Notes: generated from the sequence alone by a model not told the origin. A DNA stretch of 64,000 nucleotides from Bordetella pseudohinzii (GCF_000657795.2 NZ_JHEP02000014.1:1-64000); one strand, 5' to 3'; positions 1 through 9,084 are shown, numbered from the stretch's first letter. Translations and numbers: made by a program.

Positions 1-2
1 CC

Positions 3-2327
3 GATGCCGTGAACGTCGGTCAGCTGCAGGCGGTCTCCACGGTGGCCAACAGCGGTTGGAACGTCACGGCGCAAGGCGCCAACGCGAGCAACGTCGCACC
101 CGGCGCCACCGTGGATTTCTCTAGCCCGGACAGCAACCTGGCCATCACCAAGGGCGCCACTGACAATAAGCTGCGCTTTGCCCTGTCCCGCAACCTGGAT
201 GTGGATACCGTGACCCTCGGCACCACCCAGCTTCAGGCCAGCGGCCTGACCCTGACCGGTGGCCCGAGCATCACCACGGCCGGTATCGACGGCGGCGGCC
301 TCAAGCTCAGCAATATCGCCGCCGGCACGGCGACCACCGATGCGGTCAATGTCGGTCAGCTGCAAGCCGTCTCCTCGGTCGCCAACAGCGGCTGGAACGT
401 CACCGCGCAGGGCGCCAACGCGAGCAACGTCGCACCCGGCGCCACCGTGGACTTTGCCAGTGCGGACAGCAATCTCGCCATCACCAAGGGCGCCACTGAC
501 AATAAGCTGCGCTTTGCCCTGGCGCGCGATCTCAATCTGAACTCCGTGACCCTGGGCACCACTCAGCTGCAGGCCAATGGCCTGATGCTCGCTGGCGGGC
601 CCAGCGTCACCGCTACCGGGATCGACGGCGGCGGCTTCAAGCTCGGTAATATCGCGGCCGGCAGCGCCGCCACCGATGCGGTCAACGTGGCGCAGCTGCA
701 AGCCGTCTCCTCGGTCGCCAACAGTGGCTGGAACGTCACCGCCCAGGGGGCCAACGCCAGCAATGTCGCGCCCGGCGCCACCGTGGATTTCTCTAGCGCC
801 GACAGCAACCTCGCCATCAACAAGGGCGCCTCCGACAACCATCTCCGCTTCACCTTGGCGCGCGATCTCAACCTGGACTCCATCACCCTGGGCGCCACCC
901 AATTGCGCGCCAACGGCCTGACGCTCGCTGGCGGGCCCAGCGTCACCGCTACCGGCATCGACGGCGGCGGCTTCAAGCTCGGCAATATCGCGGCCGGCAG
1001 CGCCGCCACCGATGCAGTCAATGTCGCCCAAATGACGGCAACGGTCAGCAATGCCATCAACGGCGCGTTCCGCTATTACAGCGTCAATGACGGAGGGACG
1101 CCGGCAAGCAATCGCGCCAACGACGGCGCCACCGGGCTCCTGGCCATGGCGGTCGGCGTCGGCGCCAGCGCGTCCGCGGCGACCAGTTCGGCCATCGGCA
1201 GCCACAGTGCCGCCTCCGCCGTTGGCGCGACCGCGCTCGGCGCACATGCCATCGCCGCCGAGGTGAAAACGACAGCCGTGGGAGAGAACGCCAGGGCCAG
1301 CGCCGCCGGCAGCGTGGCCCTGGGCGCCGACGCCAGCGATGGCGGCCGCGGGGCGGAAACCTATGTCGGCAAATACTCGGGTGTCGCCAACACCACGTCC
1401 GGCACCGTGTCGGTCGGCAATGCCGCGACAGGTTCGACGCGCACCATCAGCAATGTGGCCGACGCCAGGGAAGCCACGGATGCCGTCAACCTGCGTCAGT
1501 TGGATGGCGCGATACAGGAGTCCAAGGCCTACACCGATACCAAATTGACGGGTGTCACCGACCTGCAGAACGGCACGGACGGCTTCTTCCAGGTCAAGAA
1601 TACCGACGCCAAGGCCAAACCTGTTGTCTCGGGCAACAACGCCGCCGCCGCGGGCGCCGGCGCTGTCGCGGCGGGCACGAATTCTCTTGCGGTGGGAACC
1701 TCGGCCAGCGCCACGGCCGAGGGGGCCGTCGCGCTGGGCTCAGGCTCGGTGGCCGATCGCGCCAATACGGTTTCCGTCGGCTCGGCGTCGAACAAGCGCC
1801 AGATCGCCAATGTCGCGGCAGGGACCGAGGACAGCGATGCCGTCAATGTCAGCCAACTCAAGGCCGCGCAGGCGGGCGGCGTGCAGTACGAGCGCCAGGC
1901 CGATGGCAGCGCCGACTACAGCCGCATCAGCCTGAGCAACGGAGCCGCCGGCACCACTATCTCCAACCTCGCCCCCGGCGTGGCAGGCACGGACGCGGTC
2001 AACGTCAACCAGCTCAATGCCGGTATCGCCAGCGCCAATCAGTACACCGACCAGCGCTACGCTCAGACGCAGCGGCAGATCTCGTCGCTGCGCAGCGACG
2101 CCAATGCCGCGGTGGCCGGCGCCATTGCCCTGGCCAACCTTCCCCAGGCGTATGTGCCGGGCAAGAATATGTTGGCCGTAGGTCTCGGCTCCTACGAAGG
2201 ACAAGGCGCGGTTTCCCTTGGGGTGTCGCGGCTCTCGAGCAATGGGCAATGGGTCTTCAAAGCCGGTAGCAGCGCCAATAGCCGTGGCAAGTTTGGCGTC
2301 GGCGCGGGTGTGGGTTTCCTATGGTGA
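3..2327 (+). CDS. Trimeric autotransporter adhesin (YadA/Hia type), 3' part only
   Basis: This is the C-terminal part of a type Vc secreted surface adhesin. The reading frame is open to the left edge of the window, so the true start lies outside it. Visible are three head/stalk repeats of 112 residues, several 'TDAVNVxQL' neck motifs, runs of YadA-head-like 'AxGxxAxA' strands around residues 370-460 and 535-600, and a membrane anchor in the last 90 or so residues. The anchor includes the 'QYTDQRYAQTQRQISSLR' coiled coil and four amphipathic strands ending in GVGFLW, which fits a beta-barrel with a terminal aromatic residue. Family knowledge: three chains build one 12-stranded pore in the outer membrane and mediate adhesion. 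The stop codon overlaps the start of the next gene, so co-translation is likely. The host ligand cannot be told from the sequence. Confidence 0.93.
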   Translation, partial: DAVNVGQLQAVSTVANSGWNVTAQGANASNVAPGATVDFSSPDSNLAITKGATDNKLRFALSRNLDVDTVTLGTTQLQASGLTLTGGPSITTAGIDGGGLKLSNIAAGTATTDAVNVGQLQAVSSVANSGWNVTAQGANASNVAPGATVDFASADSNLAITKGATDNKLRFALARDLNLNSVTLGTTQLQANGLMLAGGPSVTATGIDGGGFKLGNIAAGSAATDAVNVAQLQAVSSVANSGWNVTAQGANASNVAPGATVDFSSADSNLAINKGASDNHLRFTLARDLNLDSITLGATQLRANGLTLAGGPSVTATGIDGGGFKLGNIAAGSAATDAVNVAQMTATVSNAINGAFRYYSVNDGGTPASNRANDGATGLLAMAVGVGASASAATSSAIGSHSAASAVGATALGAHAIAAEVKTTAVGENARASAAGSVALGADASDGGRGAETYVGKYSGVANTTSGTVSVGNAATGSTRTISNVADAREATDAVNLRQLDGAIQESKAYTDTKLTGVTDLQNGTDGFFQVKNTDAKAKPVVSGNNAAAAGAGAVAAGTNSLAVGTSASATAEGAVALGSGSVADRANTVSVGSASNKRQIANVAAGTEDSDAVNVSQLKAAQAGGVQYERQADGSADYSRISLSNGAAGTTISNLAPGVAGTDAVNVNQLNAGIASANQYTDQRYAQTQRQISSLRSDANAAVAGAIALANLPQAYVPGKNMLAVGLGSYEGQGAVSLGVSRLSSNGQWVFKAGSSANSRGKFGVGAGVGFLW
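9..1016 (+). repeat. Three tandem 336-bp (112-residue) repeats within the adhesin gene
   Basis: Units run at about 9-344, 345-680 and 681-1016. Each starts with the neck 'VNVxQLQAV' and contains 'SGWNVTAQGANASNVAPGA', 'KGAxDNxLRF' and 'GIDGGGxKLxNIAAG'. The nucleotide sequence is nearly identical over long stretches, so the units are recent duplicates or are kept alike by gene conversion. The repeat may continue to the left of the window. Confidence 0.9.
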
Positions 2328-2878
2328 AGAAAATGAAAAATCTGCGTTTTCTGGGCACAGGCGCCATCGCCGCCGCCCTCTCCCTGGCGGCCTGCGCCAC
2401 CCTAGCCCAAAGCGCGCAGCCGGTCGCGCCATCCCCAGGCTTGGCCAGTCCGCGCATCATCGAAAAAGCCAACTATGGCGACTGGCGCGTCGTCTGCCTG
2501 GACCAGCCCGGCGGCCTGTGCAGCGCCTACCAGGAATTGCTTCAGCGCGACACCCGTCAACTGATCGCGCGGGTCGAACTCACGCGCGTGGAGCGCGACG
2601 GCCTGATGGCGACGCTGCTCTTGCCGCTGGGGATCCTGCTTGCCGAAGGCGTCGGCATCCAGGTCGATGGCAGCGGATCGACAACCCGTTATGCCTTCGC
2701 GGCCTGCCAACGGCGCGGCTGCATCGCCCAGCTGATGGTGGACGCCGACCTGAGACGCGCCCTGACGCAAGGCAAGCAGCTCACGCTTCTGGTGGCCGCC
2801 GGCAATGGTGAAAGATTAGGCCTTACGCTTTCGCTCCAGGGATTGACCACCGCCCTGGCCGAACTGCCCGCGCGCTGA
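2321..2878 (+). CDS. IalB-like (invasion-associated locus B) secreted protein
   Basis: The 185-residue product has an N-terminal signal peptide with a hydrophobic stretch ending near 'AACATLAQS', which could also be read as a lipobox-like Cys. The mature part carries hallmarks of the IalB family: an early 'GDWRVVC' strand, then 'CSAYQ', 'LPLGILLAEGVGIQVDG' and a paired-cysteine 'AACQRRGCIAQL'. Four cysteines probably form disulfides in the periplasm. The family is named for a Bartonella invasion locus, but its molecular role is not settled. The ATG at 2321 overlaps the adhesin stop by 7 nt; a second ATG at 2333 has a purine-rich stretch before it and is an equally good start. Position suggests it is co-expressed with the adhesin, perhaps assisting envelope assembly, which is inference. 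Confidence 0.8.
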   Translation: MVKKMKNLRFLGTGAIAAALSLAACATLAQSAQPVAPSPGLASPRIIEKANYGDWRVVCLDQPGGLCSAYQELLQRDTRQLIARVELTRVERDGLMATLLLPLGILLAEGVGIQVDGSGSTTRYAFAACQRRGCIAQLMVDADLRRALTQGKQLTLLVAAGNGERLGLTLSLQGLTTALAELPAR

Positions 2879-2890
2879 GCGCGCAAGGCC

Positions 2891-3751
2891 TTACACAGTC
2901 GTCCAGTCGCCGCGCAGTTCGCTGTCGCGCAGGATTTGCAACAGGGTTTCGGCCGGCTGGCTCAAGCGCGCCGCGCCCAAGGTGACGAACTCCACGTCGG
3001 GCAAGGGCGGCAGCCGTGCGGCATTGACTGGCGGCGCCAGCCCGCGCCCGCTCATGAACTGCGGCCTTACGGTCAGCCCCAGGCCGCCGCGCGCGGCGGC
3101 GCTGCTGCCGGCCAGCGAACTGCTGGTGCACACGATGCGCCAGCTGGCGCCGGCCACGGCCAGGGCATCGAGCACCACCGAGCGCGTCACGCTGGGCTCG
3201 GCGGCCAGCACCAAGGGCAGCGGCTGCTCCAGGTCCACCTCGGTGCCGCTGCGCGCGATCCATTGCAGATGGCTGGTGAACAGCCGCGTGCCGCGCGTAT
3301 CGCCCAGCCGCCGCTTGCCCACCAGCAGGTCGATGGCGCCGGCATCCAGCAATTCATACAGCCTGCCCGTCATGGCAATGGTGATCTGCAACTCCACGTC
3401 CGGATGGGCATTGCGAAAGGCAGCCAGGATGCCCGGCAAGGGACCCAGGGCAATATCGTCGGAACAGCCCAGCCTTACCCGCCCGCGCAAGCGCGGCGAA
3501 CGGAACTGCGATTCCGCATGGGCCATGGCCTCCAGGATGACCCGCGCATGGACCAGCATGGCTTCGCCGTCGGGCGTGAGGGCGACCGTATGCGTGTCGC
3601 GCGTGAACAGGCGCCGCCCCACCGCGCCCTCCAGGCGGCGGATGTGTTCGCTGACCGTGGACTGGGTCAGGCCCAGGACGCGGCCGGCGGCCGAGAAGCT
3701 GTGCGAGGCAGCCACCGTCGCGAAGGTGCGCAGCCAGACAGGATTGAGCAT
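2891..3751 (-). CDS. LysR family transcriptional regulator
   Basis: The 286-residue product has an N-terminal winged helix-turn-helix ('FATVAASHSFSAAGRVLGLTQSTVSEHIRRLE') followed by a type 2 periplasmic-binding-like effector domain. I chose the internal ATG at 3751 because the LysR fold starts there and a longer frame back to 3820 would run through the operator palindrome. It is divergent from the MFS exporter gene at 3881, and the intergenic palindrome at 3758-3778 is a strong operator candidate for both. It probably represses or activates the exporter in response to a small molecule. The effector is unknown. Confidence 0.88.
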   Translation of the reverse strand: MLNPVWLRTFATVAASHSFSAAGRVLGLTQSTVSEHIRRLEGAVGRRLFTRDTHTVALTPDGEAMLVHARVILEAMAHAESQFRSPRLRGRVRLGCSDDIALGPLPGILAAFRNAHPDVELQITIAMTGRLYELLDAGAIDLLVGKRRLGDTRGTRLFTSHLQWIARSGTEVDLEQPLPLVLAAEPSVTRSVVLDALAVAGASWRIVCTSSSLAGSSAAARGGLGLTVRPQFMSGRGLAPPVNAARLPPLPDVEFVTLGAARLSQPAETLLQILRDSELRGDWTTV

Positions 3752-3757
3752 GGCGTT

Positions 3758-3778
3758 GTTATCGATAATTTCGATAAC
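3758..3778. promoter_or_regulatory. Perfect LysR-type operator palindrome
   Basis: The 8-bp arms GTTATCGA and TCGATAAC are separated by 5 bp (TAATT). The site lies directly upstream of the LysR start and between it and the divergent MFS gene. AT-rich ATCGAT-type palindromes of this shape are typical of LysR regulators that control a neighbouring transporter. The match to a regulator-binding site is inferred from symmetry and position. Confidence 0.75.
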
Positions 3779-3880
3779 AGTAAGTGTACCTAACGAATAT
3801 CCCGATAGCCTGCCGCTCACTAGAATGACGGCACCGCACAGCGCAGTGTGCTTTGCCAGCCTTCAGGACCCGAGTAGTTC

Positions 3881-5254
3881 ATGCCCAAGTCTTCCGCCCA
3901 CACCGCCATGCTATGGACCGTAGCAGGCGGTTTTTTCATGCAGGCGCTCGATACCACCATCATCAACACGGCCTTGCCGTCGATGGCCAGCAGCCTGGGC
4001 GTGTCGGCCCTGGAAATGCATCCCGTGGTGGTGGCCTACACCTTGACCATGGCCCTGCTCACCCCGGCCTCGGGCTGGCTCTCCGACCGTTTCGGGTCGC
4101 GCCGGGTCTATTTCGTGTCCATCCTGCTCTTCGTGCTGGGCTCGGTCTTCTGTGCCCTGTCGCAGTCGCTGCCGCAATTGATCGCCGCGCGCGTGGTGCA
4201 AGGCGTGGGCGGCGCCATGCTGCTGCCGGTGGGCCGCCTGGCCGTGCTGCGCGCCATACGCGGCGAAGCCTATGTGGCCGCGCTGGCCATGATCTCCATC
4301 GCCGGCCAGGTGGGCCCTATCGTCGGGCCCACCCTGGGCGGCTGGTTTGTGCAATCCATGAGCTGGCACACCATCTTCCTGATCAACCTGCCTGTCGGCG
4401 CCCTCGGCCTGGTGGCGGTCTGGAAATACCTGCCCGATGACAGCCTGCCGGACGCGCCCCGCTTCGACTGGCTGGGCGGCGCCCTGCTGTCGCTGTGCAT
4501 GGTGAGTTTTTCGCTCGCGCTGGAAGGTCCGGCCTCGTCCCACCGCCTGCTCACCGCCGGCCTGCTGCTAGGCCTGAGCCTGCTGTCCGTGGCGGCCTAT
4601 ATCTGGCATGCGCGGCGCCACCCCGATCCGCTGTTTCGCCTCGGCCTGTTCCAGGCGCCCAACTTCAGCGTGGGCCTGGCCGGCAATCTGGTCTGTCGCA
4701 TCGGTTCGAGCGCCGTGCCCTTTCTGCTGCCGCTGCTGATGCAATTGCAACTGGGCTACAGCCCTCTGCACTCGGGGCTGATGCTGCTGCCGGCCGCCGT
4801 GTCCGGGGCCATCGCCAAGAGCGGGATCGCCCCCCTGCTCAAACGCCATGGCTACACCCGCTTCCTGATCTGGAACACGGTCATCGTGGGCGCGTCCATC
4901 GCGGCCTTCGCCACCTTCTCGCCCGTCACCCCCCTGTGGCTGGAGATCGCCGTGCTCTGCCTCTTCGGCGCCAGCAACTCCATGCAATTCGCCGCCATGA
5001 ACGGCGTCACGCTCAAAGGCCTGCCGCCGCGCGACGCCGGCAGCGGCAACAGCCTCTTCTCCATGGTGCAGATGCTGGCCATCGGCCTGGGCGTGACGAT
5101 CGGCGGCGGCCTGGTCTCGCTGTTTGCCGCCGGCGGTGACGCCGCCAACGCCTTCCGCATCGCCTTTGCCGTCACCGGCGCGGTCACAATGGCCTCCGCC
5201 CTGGTGTTTCGCCGCATCGACACCCCGGTCCAGCTCAGGCCGCAAGCGGCCTGA
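3881..5254 (+). CDS. MFS drug exporter, DHA2 (EmrB/QacA, MdtD-like) family
   Basis: The 457-residue inner-membrane protein is hydrophobic throughout, consistent with 13-14 transmembrane helices. The first helix contains 'QALDTTIINTALPSMA', the D-T-T-I-V/I-N-x-A-L-P signature of 14-helix drug:H+ antiporters. It is followed by the loop 2-3 motif 'GWLSDRFGSRRVY' and motif C-like 'GQVGPIVGPTLGG' in helix 5. The protein is expected to export toxic organic compounds using the proton gradient. It is divergent from a LysR gene and shares its operator region. Its 3' end lies 16 nt from the convergent ThDP enzyme gene. The substrate cannot be assigned; resemblance to MdtD is by motif only. Confidence 0.9.
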   Translation: MPKSSAHTAMLWTVAGGFFMQALDTTIINTALPSMASSLGVSALEMHPVVVAYTLTMALLTPASGWLSDRFGSRRVYFVSILLFVLGSVFCALSQSLPQLIAARVVQGVGGAMLLPVGRLAVLRAIRGEAYVAALAMISIAGQVGPIVGPTLGGWFVQSMSWHTIFLINLPVGALGLVAVWKYLPDDSLPDAPRFDWLGGALLSLCMVSFSLALEGPASSHRLLTAGLLLGLSLLSVAAYIWHARRHPDPLFRLGLFQAPNFSVGLAGNLVCRIGSSAVPFLLPLLMQLQLGYSPLHSGLMLLPAAVSGAIAKSGIAPLLKRHGYTRFLIWNTVIVGASIAAFATFSPVTPLWLEIAVLCLFGASNSMQFAAMNGVTLKGLPPRDAGSGNSLFSMVQMLAIGLGVTIGGGLVSLFAAGGDAANAFRIAFAVTGAVTMASALVFRRIDTPVQLRPQAA

Positions 5255-5270
5255 ACCGCCTCGGGCCCCA

Positions 5271-6890
5271 TCAGGGCAGCACGCTGGCCAGGCTGCTCGC
5301 CACCTCGATAAACATCGGCCCCTCGGCGCCCAACCCCTGCGCGATGGCCGCATCGATCTGCGCGGCCTGCGTGATGCGTTGCGCCGGCATGCCGTAGGCG
5401 CGCGCCAGCGCCAGAAAATCCGGGTTCGACAGCGTGGTGCCGCTTACGCGGCCGGGGTAGTGCCGCTCCTGGTGGATGCGGATGGACGCATAGCTGCCAT
5501 TGTTGGACAGGATGAACAGGATGGGCAGGCGGCGCTGCGCCGCCAGGATCATTTCATTGCCCGTCATCAACAGGCCGCCGTCGCCCACCATGCACACCGC
5601 GCGCCGCCCGCGCAGCGCCGTGGCGAGGGCCGCGGGCACGCCATAACCCATGGCCCCGGCTATCGGCGACATCAGGCGCTGCGGATGCACAAAGGGAAAA
5701 TGCCGGTAGACCGGCGCGGCGAAGGTGCCCGCGTCCAGGCAGACGACCAGGTCGGCCGGCGCCTGGCGCGCGACGCTGCGCACCACGGCCGTGAAGTCCA
5801 CCCCGTCTTGCGGGGCGCGCTCGGGCCAGGCCGCGCGCGCCTCGTGCAGGGCGCGCAGGCGCGCGATCCAGGCCTGCCGGTCGGCGGGCGCCTGGCCGGC
5901 GCGCGCGGCCAGGGCGCGGGCCAGCGCCTCCGGGCTGCAGACCAGGCCATGGTCGGCGGCATGGTTAAGCCCGACGATATGCGGGTCGGGATAGCAGTGC
6001 GCCAGGGTCTGGGCCGGCTTGGGCAGCGCCGGAAAGGCATAGCCCTGGGTCGGGATATCGCCCAGCCGGGTGCCCAGGGCCAGGATGAAATCCGCCTCCT
6101 CGAAAGCCGCGATCTGCGCCGCCGGATTGGCCAGGCCCAGTTCGCCGACATAGTGCGGATGCGTGTTCGGAAAGACGTCATGGCGGCGGAAGGACACCGC
6201 CACTGGCAGGGACCAGGCCCGCGCCAACGCCAGCAGCGCCTCGCGTCCTCGCCCGGCCTCCAGCGCGCCGCCGGCGATCAGCAGCGGACGCCGCGCCCGC
6301 GCCAGGTCATGGACCAGGGCGTCCATGGCCGCGTCGTCGGGCAGGCTGGCCGCATGCGGCACGGCCCGCCAAGGGGGTTGCGCGGCCGCCTGCTGCTGGA
6401 TGTCTTCGGGGATGACCAGCACCACGGGTCCCGGCGTGCCCGACGTCGCCATGCGCACGGCCTTGAAGGCCGCCTCGGCCAATTGCCCGGGCTCGGTGGG
6501 CTCGAACACCCATTTGGCGATATCGCCAAACATCTTCTGATAATCAATCTCCTGGAAGGCCTCGCGCCGCAAATCCTTCTTGGCCACCTGGCCCACCACC
6601 ATGATGAGGGGCACGGCGTCCTGTTGCGCCGTGTGCACCGCGATGGCGGCATTGCTCATGCCCGGCCCCCGGCTGACCAGGGCCACCCCGGGGCGGCCGT
6701 TCAGCCGCGCATCGGCCATGGCCATATAGCCGGCCCCGCCCTCGTGGCGGCAGGTCACGGTGTCGATGCCCGGAAAGTCCACCAGGGCATCGAGGATGCC
6801 GAGATAGCTCTCGCCGGGGACGAGGAAAACGCGGTCCACGCCGTTGGCGGCAAGGACATTGAGCAAGGCGTGCGAAGCAGTCTGGAGCAT
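5271..6890 (-). CDS. Thiamine diphosphate-dependent enzyme (acetolactate synthase large-subunit-like)
   Basis: The 539-residue product has the three-domain layout of the pyruvate oxidase/AHAS family. The N-terminal Pyr domain holds the cofactor-activating Glu in 'LVPGESY'. The middle Rossmann-like domain contains 'RRPLLIAGGALEAGRG'. The C-terminal PP domain carries the Mg-ThDP motif from 'GDGG' (about residue 434) to 'SNNGSY'. I prefer the ATG at 6890, where family homology starts; an in-frame ATG at 6923 would add 11 residues. There is no small regulatory subunit gene next to it, so it is probably a catabolic carboligase or decarboxylase, not the biosynthetic IlvB. It is divergent from a LysR gene at 7050 with a LysR-type box between them. 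The exact substrate is unknown. Confidence 0.85.
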   Translation of the reverse strand: MLQTASHALLNVLAANGVDRVFLVPGESYLGILDALVDFPGIDTVTCRHEGGAGYMAMADARLNGRPGVALVSRGPGMSNAAIAVHTAQQDAVPLIMVVGQVAKKDLRREAFQEIDYQKMFGDIAKWVFEPTEPGQLAEAAFKAVRMATSGTPGPVVLVIPEDIQQQAAAQPPWRAVPHAASLPDDAAMDALVHDLARARRPLLIAGGALEAGRGREALLALARAWSLPVAVSFRRHDVFPNTHPHYVGELGLANPAAQIAAFEEADFILALGTRLGDIPTQGYAFPALPKPAQTLAHCYPDPHIVGLNHAADHGLVCSPEALARALAARAGQAPADRQAWIARLRALHEARAAWPERAPQDGVDFTAVVRSVARQAPADLVVCLDAGTFAAPVYRHFPFVHPQRLMSPIAGAMGYGVPAALATALRGRRAVCMVGDGGLLMTGNEMILAAQRRLPILFILSNNGSYASIRIHQERHYPGRVSGTTLSNPDFLALARAYGMPAQRITQAAQIDAAIAQGLGAEGPMFIEVASSLASVLP

Positions 6891-6973
6891 GGATGGGCGC
6901 GGGACAAAAGGGATGGACCGCATTCTGGGCTCGGCTGACGGCCGGCTTCAATATCCCGCGGCCGTTATCAGCT

Positions 6974-6988
6974 ATGCCGCTTGGGCAT
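6974..6988. promoter_or_regulatory. Candidate LysR box (T-N11-A) between ThDP enzyme and LysR genes
   Basis: The inverted repeat ATGCC-N5-GGCAT contains the T-N11-A core of LysR sites. It lies 62 nt upstream of the LysR start at 7050 and 84 nt upstream of the divergent ThDP enzyme start. An overlapping looser pair GCCGCTT/AAGCGGC spans 6976-7001. Assigned by symmetry and position only. Confidence 0.5.
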
Positions 6989-7049
6989 GGCTTGAAGCGG
7001 CGATTCCAGGCATCATCAGCGCCATGGAGCGGCAAGCCAAGGACTCAGC

Positions 7050-7973
7050 ATGGACATCAAGCGTCTGGAGTATTTTCTCAGTGTGGCCGAGCACGGCAGT
7101 TTCTCGCGCGCGGCCAGCGTCATCGGCGTGGCCCAGCCCGCCCTGGGCCGCCAGGTCCAGCGCCTGGAGGAAAGCTGCGGCGCCCGCCTGTTCTACCGCC
7201 ACGGGCGCGGCGTGTCGCTCACGCCCGAGGGCGAAGCCTTTCGCCAGCGCATCCAGCCCCTGATGCGCGAACTGGCCTCGGCCATGACCGGGCTGGCCGA
7301 CAACGACCGCGCCGTCACCGGCCTGGTGCGCATCGGCATGACGCCGACCATCCTGTCGCTGCTGGGCCTGCCGCTCATCCAACGCCTGCGCGCGCGCCAT
7401 CCCGGCCTGCGCCTGAACTTTCTGTCGGGCTATAGCGGCTATGTGCACGAATGGCTGGTCGACGGCCGGCTGGACATCGCCATCCTGCACGACGCGCGGC
7501 GCTCGCGCCATATCGGCGTGGACTTCCTGGGCGAGGCGCGCCTGTTCCTGATCTCGGCCCGGCCGCCGGCCCGCCTGCAGCGGGCCGATATGCAGACCCT
7601 GGCCGGCCTGCCGCTGGCCTTGCCCAGCGCCACGCACGGCCTGCGCCGCACCCTGGAGGCCGCCGCCGCCCGCGCCCGCGTCGCCCTCAAGGTGGAGTAC
7701 GAGCTGGACGACCTCGACCTGATGAAAGCCATGGCCGTCACCGGCGCGGCCCACACCGTGCTCGCGCTGCCGGCCGTGGCCGAAGAATTGCGCAGCGGCA
7801 GCCTGCACGCCACGCCCCTGGGCTCGCCCCAGCTGGCCACCCGGCTCATGGTCGCCACCTCGGTGGCGCGCCCGCTCACGCGCGCGGCGCGCAGCGTGGC
7901 CGAAGAGCTGGCGCCCACCCTGCGCGACACCCTGGCGCGCAGCGGCATGGACCTGCACATCGATCCGGCCTAG
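7050..7973 (+). CDS. LysR family transcriptional regulator
   Basis: The 307-residue product starts with a typical LysR winged helix ('MDIKRLEYFLSVAEHGSF', 'QPALGRQVQRLEESCG') followed by the effector-binding domain. It is divergent from the ThDP enzyme and lies 138 nt upstream of a Bug-type binding protein gene on the same strand. It could control either or both. The CbbR/CynR-like 'FYRHGRGVSLTPEG' segment is standard for the family. The inducer is unknown. Confidence 0.9.
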   Translation: MDIKRLEYFLSVAEHGSFSRAASVIGVAQPALGRQVQRLEESCGARLFYRHGRGVSLTPEGEAFRQRIQPLMRELASAMTGLADNDRAVTGLVRIGMTPTILSLLGLPLIQRLRARHPGLRLNFLSGYSGYVHEWLVDGRLDIAILHDARRSRHIGVDFLGEARLFLISARPPARLQRADMQTLAGLPLALPSATHGLRRTLEAAAARARVALKVEYELDDLDLMKAMAVTGAAHTVLALPAVAEELRSGSLHATPLGSPQLATRLMVATSVARPLTRAARSVAEELAPTLRDTLARSGMDLHIDPA

Positions 7974-8111
7974 TACAAAAAAGCATAGCTGATACAAGCG
8001 CGGCCCCATCGGCGCGCGGCCGGCGGGCGGCCAATAATGTCCGGCAATCCGCCCTGGCTCCGTCACGGCGCATCGACACAGCGCGCCCAGACGCGCATCC
8101 GGAGGAAGACC

Positions 8112-9083
8112 ATGACCCGTCGCTGGACCCTTGCCCTGGCCTGCGCGGCCATGCTGGCCCCCGCCGCCAGCCAGGCCGCCCAGGATTATCCCAACCATCC
8201 CGTAAGCATCGTCGTGCCGGTGGCCGCCGGCGGCTCCATGGACATCGCCGGCCGCGCCCTGGCCCAGCACCTGAAAGACGCGCTCGGCCAGCCCGTCATC
8301 ATCGAGAACAAGCCCGGCGGCAGCGGCAACATCGCCTATGGCCACGTGGCGCGCGCCAAGCCCGACGGCTACACCCTGCTGTTCTCCTATGAAGGTTTTC
8401 ATGCCGGCAACCCCGCCCTGGCCGCCAACCTGCCCTGGGATCCGGTCAAGAGCTTCACCCCCATCGCCGAAGTCACCCGCGGCCCGCACGTCATCACCGT
8501 GCCCAAGACCTTGCCCGCCAAGGACTTGCGCGACTTCATCGCCATGGCGCAAAAACCCGACGCCGACCTCTATTACGGCTCCTCCGGCACCGGCTCCATC
8601 CAGCACCTGGGCACGGAACAATTCAAACTGCTGACCCATGCCCGCCTGACCCACGTGCCCTACAACGGCGCCGCGCCCGCCATGCAGGACCTGCTGGCCA
8701 ACCGCGTACAACTGCTGATCACCACCCCGCCCACCGTCATCGGCCAGATACAGGCCGGCCAGCTGCGCGGCCTGGCCATCACCAGCAGCCGCCGCCACCC
8801 CATGCTGCCCGATGTGCCGACCACGGCCGAGGCCGGCCTGCCGGCCTTCCAGCTGGAAGCCTGGTTCTCCATCTTCGGCCCGGCCGGCATGCCGCCCGAG
8901 GTCGTGCGCAAACTGACCCAGGCCATGAAGACCGTCGTGACCTCGCCAGCCTTCCAGGACCAGATCATCAAGCAGGGCAATTACGCCAGCTACCAGCCGC
9001 CCGAAGTCGTGGGCGACCTGCTGAAGAAAGATCTCGCCCACTGGGCCGACGTCGTCAAGCAAGCCGGCATCACGGCCAACTGA
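8112..9083 (+). CDS. Bug/TctC family tripartite tricarboxylate-type periplasmic binding protein
   Basis: The 323-residue product has a Sec signal peptide ('MTRRWTLALACAAMLAPAASQA') and then the hallmark Bug N-terminus 'YPNHPVSIVVPVAAGGSMDI', with later 'VARAKPDGYTLLF' and 'VPYNGAAPAMQDLL' ligand-pocket strands. The ATG at 8112 is chosen because GGAGG stands 11 nt upstream and the signal peptide starts there; a longer frame from 8037 lacks these. Family members bind carboxylates and similar small ligands in the periplasm. No TctA/TctB genes are nearby, so it is an orphan receptor that may serve a distant transporter or act in signalling. It directly abuts an acyl-CoA dehydrogenase fossil. Confidence 0.9.
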   Translation: MTRRWTLALACAAMLAPAASQAAQDYPNHPVSIVVPVAAGGSMDIAGRALAQHLKDALGQPVIIENKPGGSGNIAYGHVARAKPDGYTLLFSYEGFHAGNPALAANLPWDPVKSFTPIAEVTRGPHVITVPKTLPAKDLRDFIAMAQKPDADLYYGSSGTGSIQHLGTEQFKLLTHARLTHVPYNGAAPAMQDLLANRVQLLITTPPTVIGQIQAGQLRGLAITSSRRHPMLPDVPTTAEAGLPAFQLEAWFSIFGPAGMPPEVVRKLTQAMKTVVTSPAFQDQIIKQGNYASYQPPEVVGDLLKKDLAHWADVVKQAGITAN

Positions 9084-9084
9084 G

